Shown here in pieces: positions 32,230-44,276 of a DNA stretch of 64,000 bases. Source of the DNA: Fulvia fulva. Lineage: Eukaryota > Ascomycota > Dothideomycetes > Mycosphaerellales > Mycosphaerellaceae. Under the pieces are notes generated by a model. That model was not told the origin of the DNA. It did no database searches and was given only the letters and a program-made list of their open reading frames with translations. Numbering within the stretch: the stretch's first letter is position 1; each line of letters begins with the position of its first letter. The stretch is from the NCBI RefSeq assembly GCF_020509005.1, contig NC_063014.1, positions 5,828,001 to 5,892,000 on the forward strand, read 5' to 3'. The position numbers and the translations under genes are program-made.

Positions 32230-32864
32230 GGCTAACTAAGACATACCTCAAGCTTATAGATTAGTACTTACGCTATCTCCTAGAGACTAAGAACCTCTGC
32301 CTTGTATATAGCGCTAGAAAATATATCACTAGCCTTTATAGCTAACTAGAGCGCCTCGGTAGTAACTACGAGTTCTTTAGAGCATCGGACGCGTCCTACG
32401 GCATAAATAATGATAGGACTAGCTTAAATAGCTAGGTCTTTATACTGTTTGGTGGACTAGTAGATTATAAGGCATCTAAACAAATCACTATTACTAAGTC
32501 CTTAATAGAGGCTAAGCTACTCGGACTTTCGTAAGCCGCCTTAGAGCTTATATAGTAGGAATGAGTCTTCGCTAAGATACACCTTTAGTTTAATCAGCGT
32601 ACCTACTTATACTACGATAACACGTAGACTATCCGCCTTGTTAACTAATAAGGGCAAAAGCTTAATACGAAGCTACGCTACGTTAATATCTACTACTACT
32701 AGCTCCGATAGCGAGACTAGCGCGGAGACATTAAGATTAAGTATCTTAGTACTAACGACATACCTATAGACGGGCTGACTAAGCTGCTTCTACTATAGAA
32801 GTACAAGCACTTCGTTAAGCTACTTAATATAGCTAAGGAAGGCGTAGACCTACGTACCTTAGTA
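32230..32864 (+). pseudogene. Copia-C RT/RNase H fragment, inverted relative to the main copia-C copy
   Basis: The plus-strand reading gives a copia RNase H: ASDASYGINNDRTSLN, QITITKSLIEAKLLGLS, LYYDNT, INIYYYWLR-like sequence and DGLTKLLLP-like sequence. It is about 95 percent identical by eye to the reverse complement of 34203-34842. It ends directly at the copia-C 3' LTR, in the opposite orientation from what that element needs. Its left edge abuts the truncated 5' end of copia-2. It is a rearranged piece of another copia-C copy. Confidence 0.82.
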
Positions 32865-33071
32865 TATCACGTTAGAAGTATAGGAAGTTATTATACGGGC
32901 TTATATAGGGTGTTTCAAAAGCAGGTTGTGTATTGTATATATCTATCTAGAATGGACAAGTATTGCTCTTGAAGAGGCTGTAGGTGACTAATTAGTCACC
33001 TAATTCTTAGCGTACGTAGCCTTAAGTTTTGATAATAGGATGTTGCCTATATATACGCTCGGATCGCGACA
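32865..33071 (-). repeat. Copia-C 3' LTR
   Basis: 207 bp, less mutated than its partner at 39703. It contains a perfect 22-bp palindrome at 32981-33002 (half-site TAGGTGACTAA and its complement). On the element strand it starts TGTCGCGATCCG. Confidence 0.9.
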
Positions 33072-34190
33072 CACCCCCTCAGCTCGTGCGCTAGAGTAAA
33101 TGAGCTGATTCCTATATAATCGCGTGCACCCTGTCATAACTACTCCCCCTACCTATAGCAGTAACGTTAGGCCCTCGGTATTACTACTACTATAGTAAGG
33201 GTAAGTCAGCTGTTTTAAGTAAAGTGAGCTAAGGTGAGTAAGGTGAGCTTTGTACCCCTTCCCTTATTCCTCACTTTCACTGCTGCCATTATTACCTATA
33301 TAATAAAGCATAGAATATATAACTGTTACCGGTGAGATAGCTTAGGTAATAGTCCCGTTATACGGACTTTTACTTAAGTATATAATCATCTTACCTACCG
33401 GCAAATATCAGAGGTCCTAAGTTTAATCCAGGGGTAGCCTTAGTCCTATCGTATGCTTAAACATATATTGTCGTCCGCTTAACTTATTGAATTGTCCGAT
33501 AATTGCTCTATACTAAGTTATTTCGCTCCGGCGAATAGTAAGAGAGCTCGCTCTACCCCTAGAGAGTATAAGATACTAGTTAGTAGCGTAATGTACTAGG
33601 CTATCTACAATAGAGCTTGTACTATATAAGGTATAATAGGGCTCTAATAGGTAATACCGGAGTAACGGTATCGGAAAGTTAAAAAGGCACCTTTAGGGTG
33701 CCTTACTTTCTATACTTTTAAAGGTCATTACCTTAGGGTGGTGACACCTTTTTGTTTTAGGCAAGTGTGTGCTATATATAAGGTGCGAAAGTAGCGGATA
33801 ATGTGGTGACAAGGTGGTAGTATTGTTACTAGTAGTAAGTTAGAGGCGTTTCTTGCTTTCTAATTAGACGCGCTACTTTTGTCGCGCGCGTACGCTACTA
33901 CTAGTAATAGGGGTGTTTCTCGCCCTTACGCTATTATCTAATAGGAGTCCGAGAAACACCTATTAATAATAGTGCTAGGGCCGTACCGGTGAATAGTAGA
34001 TACTTTGCCCTAGCTTCGTTGTCGTCTATAGTATTAGTAGCTACTAGTGGCCGTGTTTTGCGCCTACTAGCGCTTCTAGAGAGGTGTCCGTAAAGATAAA
34101 GCCGTTCGGTGTTCGTTTCGAGATAAGGTAAGGCCGCTACTACGGGCTTCTTAGGCGTCTATTAGCCCGTTACCTCCTAATACGGCTATA
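33072..34190 (-). other. Copia-C long 3' non-coding region
   Basis: Nothing in this 1.1-kb stretch reads as protein in any frame. It lies between the end of RNase H and the 3' LTR, with GCTGAGGGGGTG next to the LTR as a polypurine tract. It contains an inverted repeat GGTGTTTCTCG / CGAGAAACACC (33912-33922 and 33950-33960), a short hairpin AAGGCACC-TTTAG-GGTGCCTT near 33685-33707, and three GGTGAG-like units near 33219-33250. RIP is moderate here. Confidence 0.6.
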
Positions 34191-35880
34191 GAGGGCACTA
34201 AGGTGCGTAGGTCTACGCCTTCCTTAGCTATATTGAGCAGCTTGACGAAGTGCTTATGCTTCTATAGTAGAAGCAGCTTAGTCAGCCCGTCTATAGGTAT
34301 GTCGTTAGTACTAAGATACTTGATCTTAATGTCTCCGCGCTAGTCTCGCTATCGGAGCTAGTAGTAGTAGATATTAACGTAGCGTAGCTTCGTATTAAGC
34401 TTTTGCCCTTATTAGTTAATAAGGCGGATGGTCTACGTATTGTCGTAGTATAAGTAGGTACGCTAATTAAACTGAAGGTATATCTTAGCGAAGACTCGTT
34501 CCTACTATATAAGCTCTAAGGCGGCTTACAAAAGCCCGAGTAGCTTAGCCTCTATTAAGGACTTAGTAACAGTGATTTGTTTAGATGCCTTATAATCTAC
34601 TAGTCTACCGAACAGTATAAAGACCTAGCTATTTGAGCTAGTCCTATCATTATTTATGCCGTAGGACGCGTCCAATACTCTAAAGAACTCGTAGTTACTA
34701 CCGAGGTGCTCTAGTTAGCTATAAAGGCTAGTGATGTGTTTGCTAGCGCTATATATAAGGCAGAGGTTCTTAGTCTCTAGGAGATAGCGTAAGTACTAAT
34801 CTATAAGCTTAAGGTGTGTCTTAGTTAGCTTAGTTAGATACTACGATAGTATAGATAAGGAAAAGGCGATATTAGGCCGCGTATATATAGCGGCGAAGTT
34901 GAGGGATCCTATACGTTATTAGTACGTAAGGATAGCGATAGAGGTGGGTTAATAACCCTCTAGAACGGTCTAATTAAGGTGTTAATCTACTAGTACTGTC
35001 GTTTTGCGTATATTCGTAGATATACTAAATTTGGCGGCTAGCTTCTTAATATAGTCTTCTTAAGAGAGCTATAGTAAGCGCTTGTTTCTGTCGCGCGTAA
35101 CCTTAATTCCTAGGAACTAGGAGAGATCACCGAGCTCGTACATCTCGTACTTAGTAAGTAGCCGCTACTTAATGTTAGTAGCATAGGCCTTATACTTACG
35201 GTAGTAGAGTATAACTAGGTCGTTAACGTAAAAGAAGAACATAACCTTATTATTATAGTAGATATATTCGGAGTCTGATAGGGGTACTAGTCTAAGGGAG
35301 GCTAGCGTCTTAGTTAGGGAGTTATACTATAATAAAGGGGACTCCTTTAGACCGTAGAGGGCCTTAACTAGCTTAAGAGCGTGTCTATAGGATAGCCTAT
35401 CGATTCTAGGAGGTAGTTATAGATATATAGTGTATAGTAGGTCCGAGTTTAGGAAGGCGTTAATAATATCGAATTGTTCGGCTTCTAGGTCGAAGCTCGC
35501 GGCTATAGTATAGTAGAGGCGGAATATACTTACTAGTAGTATAGCGGCGTATATGTCTAAGTGTGTTCCTTATAAATCGCCTCTTACGTATAGCCTAGCC
35601 TTAAAGCTCTTTAGTATACCGTGCTCGTCTAGTTTATATTTATATACCTACTTAAGCGGTAGTAGTAGCTAAAGTCCCTCCTCTTACTAAGCATCCTGAT
35701 CCTTCTCTTCCTTTATTGCCTATCTAAATGTGCCTCTTGCTAGGGCTTTAGCAAACTCCTTAGCTATAGCTTCGATCTACTGTTAGGAGAAGCGGTGTTT
35801 TATAGCGGCTCGGTAGTTAGAAGGTTCGGGCGGAAGGTTATCGCGGTGTATAGAGGTAGTAGTATTAACACGCCTTAGAG
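34191..35880 (-). pseudogene. Copia-C reverse transcriptase and RNase H
   Basis: Minus-strand reading from about 35880. YKYKLDEHGILKSFKARLYVRGDL lies near 35600, AEQFDIINAFLNSDL near 35470 (catalytic Asp in DIINAFLN), and ALKLVKALYGLKESPLL near 35360. The active-site box reads YVNDLVILYY near 35240, with the first Asp turned to Asn. RNase H has ASDASYGINNDRT-like sequence near 34690 and the end GLTKLLL near 34270. Many stops are TAG. Confidence 0.85.
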
Positions 35881-36479
35881 GGCTATTGCCTCTTCGTGTA
35901 GGGCTTCGATCGCTCTTATCGCGATAGGCGCGTATTCTAGGTCGTATACCGGACATCTAGCCGATAATTATATTAGCGACTATAATCTAGTATAGTATAT
36001 AGTACAAGTAGGCCGTTCGTAGGCGCTTTCTATTCTCTATAACTATATAGTTAGACTCCTATAGTGTGTAGAGCTCTAGCTCTAGGGGGAAGAGTAGTAT
36101 ATTAGACGCGTTGTTTATTACCGCGTCTTCTAGTAATATAAATATAAATAGATATAGCTCGCGATTAGGGTCCGTATTACCTATAATCTCCTTACGGTCT
36201 TCTACGGTAAGGGCAACTATTATCTGCTACTATAGAGTGTCATAGTAGTCAATAGTGTTATATACTAACTACTATATATTGTCTTGAGTCACGTGATCTG
36301 TTACGTGCTCGATTTGCCGGTCTTTTTAGTTATATATTACTAACTCGCGGTGTTACGGCTAGTATAGTTCTTACCTAAGGAGCTTTTAGTAGGCGTCTCG
36401 AGGTTATTAGGTATACGGCTACTAAGCCTATTCTTCTACCCCCTCGGCCTATACTATATCTTACTCGTAATAAGCGACA

Positions 36480-37700
36480 TATAGGTCGTAGTATTGTTTA
36501 GGCTCTTTAGCCGGTTCCGCCGTTACGATATTCTCGATAGGGGTCGTATACCCTACTATTAGGCGTAATAGGTTATAGAACGTAGTCTTATCGAAGAGGA
36601 CGTCCTTAACTCGTATAACCCTATCTTTTAATAGGTCCTATACGCGGTAGATATTAGTAGAGTCGTATCCTATAAGGTAGCCTATAAGCGCTCTCTCTTA
36701 GAGTTTCTCGCTCTTACTAGGCTAATCTAGTCTATAGATAAACACGTATATAAGGGAGCTATATACTACTATATAACCTACGTTCGGAATTCGTCCTATT
36801 ACTAATTCGAATAGGGTCTTCTAGCCCTTTAACTAGATAGGGATCGCTAGAGGATATATACCGCTACTATAGTACATTCTAGCTAAAGCTTTTCCGGTAA
36901 TCGTACGTAGATACGAATAGTTCTGCTTATAGTAATAATTATAGCTCTAGCTCTTTCTACTAGGTCCTACGTAGGCGCGTATTCCGCGGTTACGTACTAT
37001 TCAATCTTGTTGTTATTAATGACTAAGCGAAACACCTTCCTAATAGCGGGCTCGTTATCGCTATAGAAGTATACGAACCTACGACTAATAAAGTTAATAA
37101 AGCTTAGTAGGCTATTAAAGCAAGCTAATACCGATTACTAATCCCTATTCTTAATAGTAAACTAGAAGTGTCTATAGGTATCTAGATCGTAGAAGTAGAC
37201 GAGGTACCTATTACCGTTATAGGCGATAGTAAATTCTACTAAGTCTATAGCTATATAGCCGTATAGGGTTATTACCCTAATAGGCCAAGACCGATTATAT
37301 ACCTTATAAGCTTTACTAAGCCTATATACTCTATAATGTATAGTAAGGAGTACGCTTAGACTATCGTTAATAATTACCCCCTTAACTCTAAGCAGTAACT
37401 ACTTAATACGTTTAGCGCTAATATAACTAAAGATTTGATACTACTAGCGGCTAGAGAGCTTTCAGTATTTAATAGGGGTCCTACTAGACGTAGCTATACC
37501 TTTAGTGCCCCTAGTACTATTTATGACTACGAGAACGGTACGGTTACTATCCTCTTAAGTAGTTAGAGATACTACGCTATTAGTAGGTTTATCGCCGATG
37601 TTTATACCCCTACTAATAGTGCTAATAAAGTACGCGTTACACATCTTTTTAGTGACCTTCGGTAGTACTAGGCCCTCTTTTATAGGCTATTAGTAAATGA
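36480..37700 (-). pseudogene. Copia-C integrase
   Basis: Minus-strand reading. A pre-integrase segment (VKGVIINDSLSVLLTIYYRVYRLSKAYK) is followed by YGYIAIDLVEFTIAYNGNRYLVYFYDL, RFVYFYSDNEPAIRKVF (the DNG.E block with Asp kept), and a segment with LVERARAIIITISR where the catalytic Glu lies. SSLIYVFIYRLD and ERALIGYLIGYDSTNIYRV follow from the C-terminal conserved region. Sequence at 35880-36480 is linker with little signal, and at 37700-38114 a faint protease-like stretch that I cannot confirm. Confidence 0.75.
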
Positions 37701-38114
37701 TAGGTAACTTAGGTAGTATAACTACCTTAAAGAAAGAGATTATACTAGTAGGGCGGTATAGGTCTATCAATTTAGTGTCGTTGTACTATATTGAATTACT
37801 ACGTCCGTACTACTAGAGTCCGGCCGTTTCTATACGTATATAAGAGATGACGTTTATATAAAAGCCTAGGGAGTAAGCTATATCTAGTGAGGTGAATAAA
37901 TAGCCCCTAATTGATATATAAACACGCCCTAACGCTATAATTAGAAAGGTAGTTGTTCTAGCCTAGATTTCTAAGGTAGTAAGGCGCTCTATAATAAACT
38001 CTATACCCTTCTAGTTATAATAATTAATTATATAAGTGTCTAAACAGTTATTATATACCTAGTAATCCCTAAAGTTAACGCTTAACTTACTAATTAAGCT
38101 AGAAAGAACAGTAA

Positions 38115-38348
38115 TGTTGAGAATATACAGGCTATAGGACAAGTATATAGGTGTAGGTGTGTTATATAACTAGATCACGTGACTAGGGTTTGCTAGCCTA
38201 TAGGCTAGTAAACATCCGGACACCTAGTATCTACCTATACTAACACCGGCGATACTATATATAGATACACGCTATCCTATTAGGTCCTTCTTTGTCTTTT
38301 GTGTAATCCGCCGTCTTCTACTACTACGTAACTCGTACCTATTTAATA
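38115..38348 (+). repeat. Solo LTR of the copia-3/4 family inside copia-C
   Basis: 234 bp, TGTTGAGAATATAC to CTATTTAATA, almost the same as the copia-4 5' LTR at 50417-50650. Flanks AGTAA and AATAA differ by one base and are a probable target duplication. It contains GATCACGTGAC, with a CACGTG E-box-like core that is also kept in the copia-4 LTR. Confidence 0.88.
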
Positions 38349-39687
38349 AATAAGGCTAATAAAGCCCTTATCGCTTAGTAATACCTTCTTCGTATTAGTA
38401 ATAGCCTTGTTACGTTCCTAGTCCTTACGATTATTACGATTTAATACGCTAAGTAGACGCTCGCTATCTTCGCTTAAGTAGTAGTTAATAAAGTTTTTCT
38501 AGTACTTCTTCTACTACTCTAAGCGCTAATCCTTTACTAGGCGCTTATCGGGGTTGATTATATTGTATAAGAACAGGCCCTTATAATAGGTATCCTTAGG
38601 CTCGCCGGTAATATTCTAGTAGCCGCTTAGCCTATTATTATCCTTATCTTTATTCTTATCGCCGCGGCTACTACTACGACCCTTGTTACCGCGGCTATTA
38701 CTACGGTTATTATTACTACGGCTACTACTACGGTCACCCTCCTTTTAACTAGTACCTATAGATACTGTTTTATCCTCTACTAAGGTTTCTCTAGAGAAGG
38801 TTACGAAGACTAATCGACCGTTAGTTATTACTAGTACGGTGTCGCGTATCTATTCGAGGTAACGCTTAGTAAGCTTCTATAGTAACATTTTGTTACGCTT
38901 CTACTCGTTATATAGAGAAGCACCGTAGGCTAGAGCCTACTTCTACTAAATAGTAAGTAGGAAGTGTCTACTAAGGTCGTCGTACTCGGCGTAGTTATAC
39001 TTAAGCATCTTAGTCTAAAAAACTAACTAGTCTAAGTACTAGTTATCGATTCTACGTACGCTAGCCTTCTAAAGCCTAGATAGCTTAAGCGTAAGCTACC
39101 GCTTACGTAGTATATCGTCTAGACTATACTGATCCTTAAGAGCCTAGTATTTCGCTCTAAGGGTGTTCTAGCCGTATATTAGCTCTTACCCTAGCTCTAT
39201 CGTCGTACGGATAAGGTAGGTAAAAAGCTTTAATTGCGTAGTAATAAAGATGTCGTATATCCGTTACCTTCGGTCTACGTCTATTTATCGTAGCTTAATA
39301 AGATCTCTTAATATAGCGTCTCCTACCGTATACGCTTATTAGATTTCCTTAAACGTTAAGTAAGTAGGCTCTATTAGCTCGTTACTTAGTTAGTAAGGAT
39401 CTATATACTTCTAGACATTTAAAGACTATACGTAGAGCTCTAGCTAACGGTCAAACTTGTCCTATTAGTTATAGCTCTTTAGAACTACGGTACCCTAAGG
39501 TAGGGTACCGGTAGTTACCGGCGTCTCGGTAGTAGCTATAACTACAAAATAGGTTATAGGCTAGTAAAAGTTCTACGCGGGTTTACTAGGCCTAGGGGAT
39601 ACTACTGTACTAGTTGTAGTAGTAGTGCTATAACGATATAAACTCTACTTTAGGGCTTCCTTATTATAGCAAATATTAGTAAGCGCT
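38349..39687 (-). pseudogene. Copia-C Gag relic
   Basis: The minus-strand reading gives EPTYLTFKEI, AYTVGDAILRDLIKLR and KMLKYNYAEYDDLSRHFLLTI, helical stretches typical of copia Gag. A very low-complexity Ser/Asn/Arg region follows (about 38640-38760) and then NITGEPKDTYYKGLFLYNI, which is probably the remains of a zinc-knuckle or clip region. The start codon is not certain. Order and position behind the primer site support Gag. Confidence 0.65.
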
Positions 39688-39702
39688 AACCGGGCTTATA
39701 AC
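39688..39702 (-). promoter_or_regulatory. Copia-C primer binding site
   Basis: The element strand reads GTTATAAGCCCGGTT next to the 5' LTR end. It is the same half-tRNA-type site as in the other copia elements, one G shorter at each G run. Confidence 0.65.
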
Positions 39703-39909
39703 TATTACGTTAGAAGTATAGGAAGTTGTTATATAGGCTTATATAGGGTGTTTTAAAAGCAGGTTATATATTGTATATATCTATCTAGAATAGACAAGTA
39801 TTGCTCTAAAAGAGGCTATAGGTAACTAATTAGTTACCTAATTCTTAGCGTACGTAGCCTTAAGTTTTAATACTAGGATGTTGCCTATATATACGCTCGG
39901 ATCGCGATA
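39703..39909 (-). repeat. Copia-C 5' LTR
   Basis: 207 bp, the same length as the 3' LTR and more heavily RIP-mutated. The central palindrome is still perfect (39819-39840) because both arms changed in the same way. Confidence 0.9.
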
Positions 39910-39943
39910 GAGTTCAGTAGCGTTCCTACTATTAAAGAGGGGG

Positions 39944-41023
39944 GGTCGACGACGAGAATCACCTGTACGTAGTGTCGGCTACGAACCTCTCGTCTAGCTA
40001 CGAGAGAGCCAAGTATTCTTACGCTAGAGCGTCGTAGGCGCGACGGGCGCGTAACGTAGGCGAAGCCGCGGCGAACAGAGGACTACTAGCAAAACGGGTA
40101 TAAAAACTATCTAACGAGCGTGTACTCGTATCGGGAGCGAGTCCCTCTTCTTTCTACGTATAAGAAGGGCGCGGAACCGTGGCCTATACGCTCGATAGGA
40201 CACCTCTAGTATAAGTGTAGAATTTTCACCTCCGGAGACCGTAAACCGAGCGGGCTAAGCGACGAACATTAGACGAGCGGACTATAGAACAACAACTGAG
40301 CGGACTATATAACGGCGTCGAGCGGACTACGAAACAATCTGGTGTTTACTAGCGGGTAATGCGGTAGGTAGGTAGACACGCGACGAAGCCTATAAGGGCC
40401 TATTAAACACCTGGTATAGGAACGAGGGTTTTGCCTAAGGCACTGCCTATCCCGCTACATAACGTACCTAGTCTAGTATAGTAGATTGCGACGAGGAAAA
40501 GACGATAGCCTAAGCAAGGAAAAGACGGCTATTAGGACGGGGAAAAGACGTATAATACAAGTGGATTAGTTCTGTAATCGGGGAGGATCGAGGGTAGGGT
40601 AATAAGGAACTTTATATTAGTTAGTAGGTAGAAACGCAAGGAGTACGCTACCCGGCGTAGTGTGTGCCCCGAGCAAACCTACGAGGTATAGACGGCCGCT
40701 TTCTAGAGATAGGCTACGGTAACGCGAAGGGCGTCAAAACCTAGGGCGTAGTATATACTAGTAGCGACGGCTAATACTATCTATATAGCCCGAGAGGACG
40801 GATGCGTATGTCGGTTAATAGAGAGCACTAAAGGGCTTAGGCCTATAGAGGTAGATATTAGCTTAAGGAGTAAACAGGGAGGGAGGGCGTAGAGGGAAGC
40901 TTTTACTCCGGGCTAACCTCTCGAAACGAGGCTACACGGTAGTGCTAGATAAGTAGGAAAGCGCGGTTAAGACTTGTTACCTTATCTCGTAGATAGCTTA
41001 CTAAATACGATTCCTTCCTTACT
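39944..41023 (+). other. 1,080-bp 5' module of LINE-A2
   Basis: Matches 2926-4005 over its whole length, with the same ends at both sides and differences that are nearly all C/T or G/A. It has the same GAGCGGRCT and GGAAAAGACG iterations. The junction to LINE sequence is at TTCCTTCCTTACT, the same point as in LINE-A1. Confidence 0.75.
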
Positions 41024-43730
41024 AAACCGACATCTAACTCATAGTTAAGGAGGAGAGGGAACCTAAGAGGAGGCTCTGCTAGAAGTAGGCCTAGTAGACA
41101 CTAGTATAGCAGCGGCTAGAAGGCGAACTAGAACAGGTGAACATTGACAATATACACATAACGGAGGGGATTGACCAAGCAGTAGAGCAGCTAATAGAAG
41201 CTATACAAAGGGCAGCCTAGGCCTATATACCTAAGAAGAGATGGTCGCTATACTAGAAGCTATACTAGACACTAGAGTACACAGCCAAAGTCAAGGAGGC
41301 AAGGAGAGCAAGAAGGAGATAGGAGTAACGACGTACCTAAGCAAACTAGGAAGCCTATAATAACGCGTGTAAAGCAAAGAAGGCGTAGATCAGAAGAGAC
41401 AAGACGTAGGAGTAGAGGTCAACTATAGGGATGATCATAGAACACCCGGAACAAATCTAGAGACTAGTAGAATAGGCTAGGAAACTAGACGAGGAACGAA
41501 ACTCCCCGCCCTAGTTTCCCTTAATATAGGACTAAGACGGGGAAACGCAAACCACTCCGATAGGGAAAGCGAAAGCATTCGTAGACCACTTCTTCGGGAC
41601 TTAGGTAGAGGCAGACCTAAGCAACATCCTAGGAACACATATTCCTCCGCTAAGGGAGGCTAACTAGCAAGTGTCTACTATAGAGATCGGAAACATTATT
41701 AAGAAACTAAAGGGCAACAAAGCCCTAGGCCTAGATAAGATCCCTAACTGTTACCTAAAAGCTAGTAGTAGCCTCATCACTCTAGTGCTTACGCCAATCT
41801 TTACCTAGTATATAAAGTAGGGGTATTGCCTAAAGGCCTTTAGGCAATCACTAACTTACGTCCTAAGGAAACCCTAAAAGGAAGACTATACTAAGTTGAA
41901 GTCATATAGACCAATTACGTTGCTAAACATACTAGGGAAGCTCCTAGAGAAGGTCGTGGCTATAAGGCTCACCGGAATAGTAGAAGAACACAACCTCCTC
42001 CCGGTAACGTAAATAGGGGGGAGATAAAATAGATCTACCCTCATAGTAGTCGAACTAATTATAGAGCAAATCAGACACATCTAGCACTATAGCAATAACA
42101 AGGTAGCCTCACTACTTTCACTAGACATATTAGGGGCTTTCGACAATGTGTCCTACGTAAGGCTCCTATATATCCTTAGAATGAAAAGCATCCTAGCCTA
42201 GATAGTACACTTTGTATAGTCATTCCTTAAGGACAGAACAACCCAGATCCTCCTAGGGTCCTTTAAAGCCCCGTAGACCCCAATTGCGAACACGGGCATC
42301 CTATAGGGCTCTACACTCTCCCCAATTCTGTTCCTCCTCTTTATGGCCGACCTGACCCCACTCCTAGAAACAGTAAACACCTTAGTATCGGGGTTCGTAG
42401 ATAACACAAATATCCTAGCGTAGTCGGGGTCTATAGAGGAAAACTGCGCACTCCTAGAGGAGAGACATAGACAATGCGAAAAGTGGGTAAGAGAGCATAG
42501 GGCAAAATTCGCACCGGACAAGTACTAACTTATCCATTTTAGTAAGGTAAAGACAAAACACAACTTAGTAGCACTAGTAAAAATCTAGGGGTTCGAGACC
42601 TATCCTATAAGGGAACTTAGAGTCCTTAGGATATAGCTAGACCCGAAACTCAGCTAGGGACCACAAGTGAAGAAGGCGTAAGCGAGAGCGGACACTAATA
42701 GACAATCAATCGAGAGACTCACTACGTCAACCTAGGGGGCGACCTTTATAAAGGCCTAGACTATGTACAAGGCTATTGTCAAGCCCGTAATACTATATAG
42801 AGCAGCAATTTGGGCAGCGGAAAAACACATCCCGAAGAGAATTGAGGACCCCCTTAATAGAGCGTAGGTAGCCTGCCTAAAGAGAGTACTAGGGGCATAC
42901 AAGTCACCCCTTACAGGACAATAGAAATGGAATCAGGTACAGCCCCTATTAGGGAGTACCTCTAGGGTATAAGGTGTCAATACGTAGAGAAGACATCAGC
43001 ATACCTAGCCTAGGGAACTATCCAAGTAGCTACTTAAAGGATAAGAACCTAGTAGGAGAGGAGGGGAAGACCTAACTAGCTATACATGATCCTACAGAAG
43101 GAAGTAGACCTAAAAACATCACAGGAAATCCTAGCAGCCCTTGAACAGAGAGAAGCTCTAAGGGAGCAAGCTAACATAGGGGACAAAGGGAAAAAGAAGC
43201 AAAGCTAAGTAGAAAGGATCGTAGGTCACCTATAGGAAACGCGTTAGAACTAAAAACCGGTAAGGCTAGGAGCCCTACTAGCGGCTAGGACCTTCGGGAG
43301 GTATAACTACCTTATCTACAAAGACCTGAAGAGGGCGGAAGCAAGTATAGCTATCCAGATTCGCTCTAAGTACATTGGGCTAAGAGCATACTTGCACTAA
43401 AGAAGAGTCCTAGGATACGATTCTAAACGTTGCCCCTATAGCTACCTATCCTAAAACCCGGAGTATATAGTACTAAACTGTACTAAGTAGGTAAAAGGGA
43501 GAAGCTAGTGGAGGGCGAAGGTAAGAGACAGGCAATACTAGGCCATCATCTAGGACAGACAAGATATAAGGAGAGTGACAAGATAGATCCTTAACGAGGA
43601 CTACCTAGAGTAATTCTCCCTAGTAGTAGAAACGGAAAGGTAGATAGAGAGGAGGGAGAGAGAGAGAAGAGCCGGGGAAACAGAAGGGAGAAAGGGAATC
43701 GAGAGGAGGACATCACTAGGGTTACGGGCA
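41024..43730 (+). pseudogene. LINE-A2 ORF2 remnant: reverse transcriptase without the endonuclease
   Basis: Starts beyond the AP-endonuclease core, so the nuclease is essentially absent. RT blocks match LINE-A1: NKALGLDKIPNCYLK near 41720, SYRPITLLNILGKLLEKVVA near 41905, SGAFDNVSYVRLLYIL near 42133 and FVDNTNILA near 42400. The C-terminal zinc knuckle lies near 43425-43480. TAG and TAA stops and Asp to Asn changes show RIP. It could not have retrotransposed with its own nuclease. Confidence 0.87.
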
Positions 43731-44040
43731 AGGTAGTTATAGGGTAACAACTATAACACTAGCGTACCCTAAAGGAAGGAGAACGAAAGGACAAGACAGG
43801 AAAGAACGAGGAGGGCAAAGACGAGGAGGTTTTCATCCGTTAATCGGGTTTCCTACCTACACAAATAGACCTAAATAGCGAAAGACCTACATAGGCTATA
43901 GGGTACTAAAACAGGCGAATGAATAATCTATCTATCTATCTATTAAAGAGGGGGTTTTCCGGACTCCCTAGAGTAGGGAAGCGAGGTCCTACATTTTCTA
44001 TAGTAATAGTAAGACGGCTAAACAAAGCTACTATCGTATC

Positions 44041-44276
44041 TATTAAGATGTAGTATCTTAAAGGGAGTTAATAGTTAGGAAGTGATCTAGTAGCCTAAGG
44101 CATCTATAATGACTTAGCTTATAGGGAGATACCTTCTCTCCCCTTTAGCTTAGATAGACATCTAACACAATCAACACATTGGTTCCTAATATATTGCTAT
44201 ATGCTCGTGCTATTAGTCAGTTGAAGATTGATCTCTTACTCCACTCCGCTACTATCTACCCGTACCTGTTTCAACA
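44041..44276 (+). repeat. Copia-5 5' LTR
   Basis: 236 bp, TATTAAGATG to TTTCAACA. The first ~110 bp are heavily mutated, while the rest keeps nearly all CpA/TpG of the copia-2 LTR. Confidence 0.93.

Larger units (their letters stand above)
32865..39909 (-). mobile_element. Copia-C, Ty1/copia element with both LTRs and an inserted solo LTR
   Basis: The 7.0-kb element on the minus strand has a 5' LTR at 39703-39909, a primer site, Gag (38349-39690), integrase (about 36480-37700), RT and RNase H (34190-35880), a long non-coding 3' region (33072-34190) and a 3' LTR at 32865-33071. The 5-bp flanks do not match (TAGTA on the left, GAGTT on the right), so one side was rearranged after insertion. 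Its proteins are only distantly like copia-1 to copia-5, so it is a separate lineage. Confidence 0.87.
39944..43940 (+). mobile_element. LINE-A2, chimeric Tad-like LINE
   Basis: 4.0 kb between exact 14-bp target duplications TATTAAAGAGGGGG (39930-39943 and 43941-43954). It opens with the same 1,080-bp module as LINE-A1 but then joins the LINE 603 bp further downstream. It ends in TCTA repeats. The older sequence it entered (39910-39943 and 43955-44040, about 110 bp) shows no recognisable feature. Confidence 0.91.

Noticed and set aside
39703..39909. First read as a 3' LTR of a plus-strand element
   Set aside because: The primer site lies on its low-coordinate side and reads on the minus strand, and Gag on the minus strand follows; it is the copia-C 5' LTR.
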